DNA from: Elusimicrobia bacterium RIFCSPHIGHO2_02_FULL_57_9
Lineage (GTDB): Bacteria; Elusimicrobiota; Elusimicrobia; UBA1565; UBA9628
NCBI GenBank assembly: GCA_001800015.1
Contig: MGUO01000141.1
Span: forward strand, 1-6,611
Direction: 5' to 3'
DNA: 6,611 nucleotides
Shown: positions 5,518-6,611 of the stretch, piece after piece
How the letters are laid out: each line of letters begins with the position of its first letter
Position numbering within the stretch: position 1 is the first letter of the stretch
Translations under genes and position numbers: made by a program
The notes under the pieces: generated by a model
What the model was told of the DNA's origin: nothing
Database searches by the model: none
What the model saw: the letters and a program-made list of their open reading frames with translations, nothing else

Positions 5518-6483
5518 TCAAAGCCTGACACCCAACCCTGTCACGTGGACGAATACGTCTTCCAATGTGGGTTGAGATAGATTGACCGATTTAATCAGCC
5601 CCGGAAACGACTCCACGAGTTGGGGAATAAAGGCGTGGCCGCGTTCCCGCTCGATGCGCAACGAGCCGTCGACCAGGGCGGGTTCGATGTCAAAGCGTTC
5701 TTTAATCGCTTTTTGTAGTTCCAGAGGATTAGCCGACTCAATGGCGATGACGTCTCCGCCGATCCGGGCTTTTAATTCCCGGGGCGAGCCGCTGGCCGCC
5801 GTTTTTCCCTCATTGATCAGCAGCAAGCGGTCGCAATTTTCCGCATCTTCCATTAAATGGGTGGTCAGAAGCAAGGTGATCCGGCGCGAGGATTTCAGTT
5901 CCCTGAGATGATCCCATAAATCGCGGCGGGCGCCCGGGTCCAGTCCCGTGGAGGGCTCGTCAAGCAATATCAATTCAGGATCGTGTAAAAGGCCTTTAGC
6001 CAATTCCACCCGGCGCCTCAGCCCTCCGGAAAGCGTCCCCGTCGGCTCATCGCGCCGGTCGCTCAAGCCGTAGCGTTCCAGCATCGAAGCGATGCGCTGA
6101 AGCAGCAGTTTGCCCCTAAGGCCGTAAAGATGGCCCTGGTGGGTCATGTTTTCCGACACGGTCAGTTTCGCGTCCAGGCTGGGATTTTGGAAAACTACGC
6201 CGATGCGCGGCCTGATTTGCGCGGCATCGTGGGCAGCATCAAGGCCGAGAACCTGGACCAGCCCCGGACTTGGTTTGAAGAAAGTCGAAAGAATTTTAAA
6301 CAGGGTGCTTTTGCCGCCGCCGTTGGGGCCGAGGAGGCCGAAGGTTTCCCCGGGCGCAACCTCAAGAGAAACGTCGCGCAGGGCACGGCGTGCCGGCCTT
6401 TTGTTTTTGGCGGGGTAGGTATGGGAGAGGCGCGAGACAGAGATGGCCGGGGTCAATTTTATTTCTTGGCCAAGCCTTTCCAT
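5518..6483 (-). CDS. ABC transporter ATP-binding protein (DrrA/NodI/CcmA-type)
   Basis: This is the nucleotide-binding subunit that drives the ABC-2 permease encoded just downstream. All expected motifs are visible: Walker A GPNGGGKST at 52-60, Q-loop Gln99, signature LSGGL at 151-155, Walker B LILLDEP at 171-177, D-loop STGLDP, and H-loop His209. The C-terminal ~90 residues form the accessory domain found in DrrA-type ATPases, ending in the TLEDVFVHVTG signature. Length is 321 residues, normal for this type. The ATG at 6483 overlaps the end of the adenosyltransferase gene by 25 bp. A TTG at 6456, 2 nt after that stop, would remove nine residues and is also possible. The stop overlaps or nearly touches the permease start, indicating a coupled pair. 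Confidence 0.93.
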   Translation of the reverse strand: MERLGQEIKLTPAISVSRLSHTYPAKNKRPARRALRDVSLEVAPGETFGLLGPNGGGKSTLFKILSTFFKPSPGLVQVLGLDAAHDAAQIRPRIGVVFQNPSLDAKLTVSENMTHQGHLYGLRGKLLLQRIASMLERYGLSDRRDEPTGTLSGGLRRRVELAKGLLHDPELILLDEPSTGLDPGARRDLWDHLRELKSSRRITLLLTTHLMEDAENCDRLLLINEGKTAASGSPRELKARIGGDVIAIESANPLELQKAIKERFDIEPALVDGSLRIERERGHAFIPQLVESFPGLIKSVNLSQPTLEDVFVHVTGLGVRL

Positions 6484-6611
6484 TGGGTTTCGCTGCGGCC
6501 TTCCTTGGCGTTGGCCCAGCGGGCGGCGGTGAACAAGTGATCGGAAAGCCGGTTAATATAGACGAGAAGGCCGTCGGGCAATTTTTCCATGGTGGATAAA
6601 TGCGCGACGCC
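6459..6611 (-). CDS. PduO-type cob(I)alamin adenosyltransferase, C-terminal fragment cut by window edge
   Basis: The 5' part of this gene lies beyond base 6611. The visible 50 codons end in TAA and were read by translating the minus strand from the edge. The segment VYINRLSDHLFTAARWAN (fragment residues 17-34) is the C-terminal signature of PduO/MMAB-type ATP:cob(I)alamin adenosyltransferases, in which the usual form is close to YLNRLSDxLFxxAR. These cytosolic trimers transfer the adenosyl group of ATP to Co(I) corrinoid to make adenosylcobalamin. After this helix the fragment closes with a short Lys-rich end (KGLAKK). The gene overlaps the start of the ABC ATPase gene by 25 bp, so they are probably co-transcribed, although an adenosyltransferase has no obvious link to an ABC-2 exporter. 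About three quarters of the gene is missing, so catalytic residues upstream cannot be checked. Confidence 0.85.
   Translation of the reverse strand, partial: GVAHLSTMEKLPDGLLVYINRLSDHLFTAARWANAKEGRSETQWKGLAKK

Overview
The window is a gene-dense, fairly GC-rich bacterial chromosomal segment. It holds two convergent gene runs, each with its promoter end outside the window. Ten coding regions fill almost every base, and the largest gap between genes is 12 bp. There are no RNA genes, CRISPR arrays, insertion sequences or phage genes. A lipobox protein and a TldE-family protein point to a bacterium, probably diderm. The phylum cannot be fixed from the sequence; an uncultivated lineage of the Elusimicrobiota/Omnitrophota type is only a guess.

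Plus strand, 1-3540, is a housekeeping run. It starts with the 3' part of ribose-phosphate pyrophosphokinase (prs), then ribosomal protein L25/CTC (rplY) with a long charged tail and peptidyl-tRNA hydrolase (pth) with a TTG start. A 73-residue protein with two membrane segments and no recognised family follows, then a TldE/PmbA-family protein. Spacings are 11 nt, 6 nt, a 4-nt overlap and a 1-nt overlap, so this reads as one translationally coupled operon. The prs-rplY-pth order is a familiar bacterial arrangement linking PRPP supply with translation.

Minus strand, 6611-3553, read right to left, is a second run. It starts with the C-terminal end of a PduO-type cob(I)alamin adenosyltransferase, then an ABC ATPase of the DrrA/NodI type and its ABC-2 permease. 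A DUF1189-type integral membrane protein and a small lipoprotein follow. The lipoprotein's mature part resembles the C-terminal periplasmic domain of the cytochrome c biogenesis protein CcmI/CycH. Every junction overlaps or lies within a few nucleotides. The last four genes look like an envelope module: an exporter, a membrane protein and a lipoprotein. Its substrate cannot be read from the sequence.

The two runs meet tail to tail across 12 bp (3541-3552), with no obvious intrinsic terminator for either. The less ordinary items are the stand-alone CcmI-like lipoprotein coupled to DUF1189 and an ABC-2 exporter, the unknown 73-residue membrane protein, and substitutions in the Pth active-site region. 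I see no clear evidence of a wholly new system.
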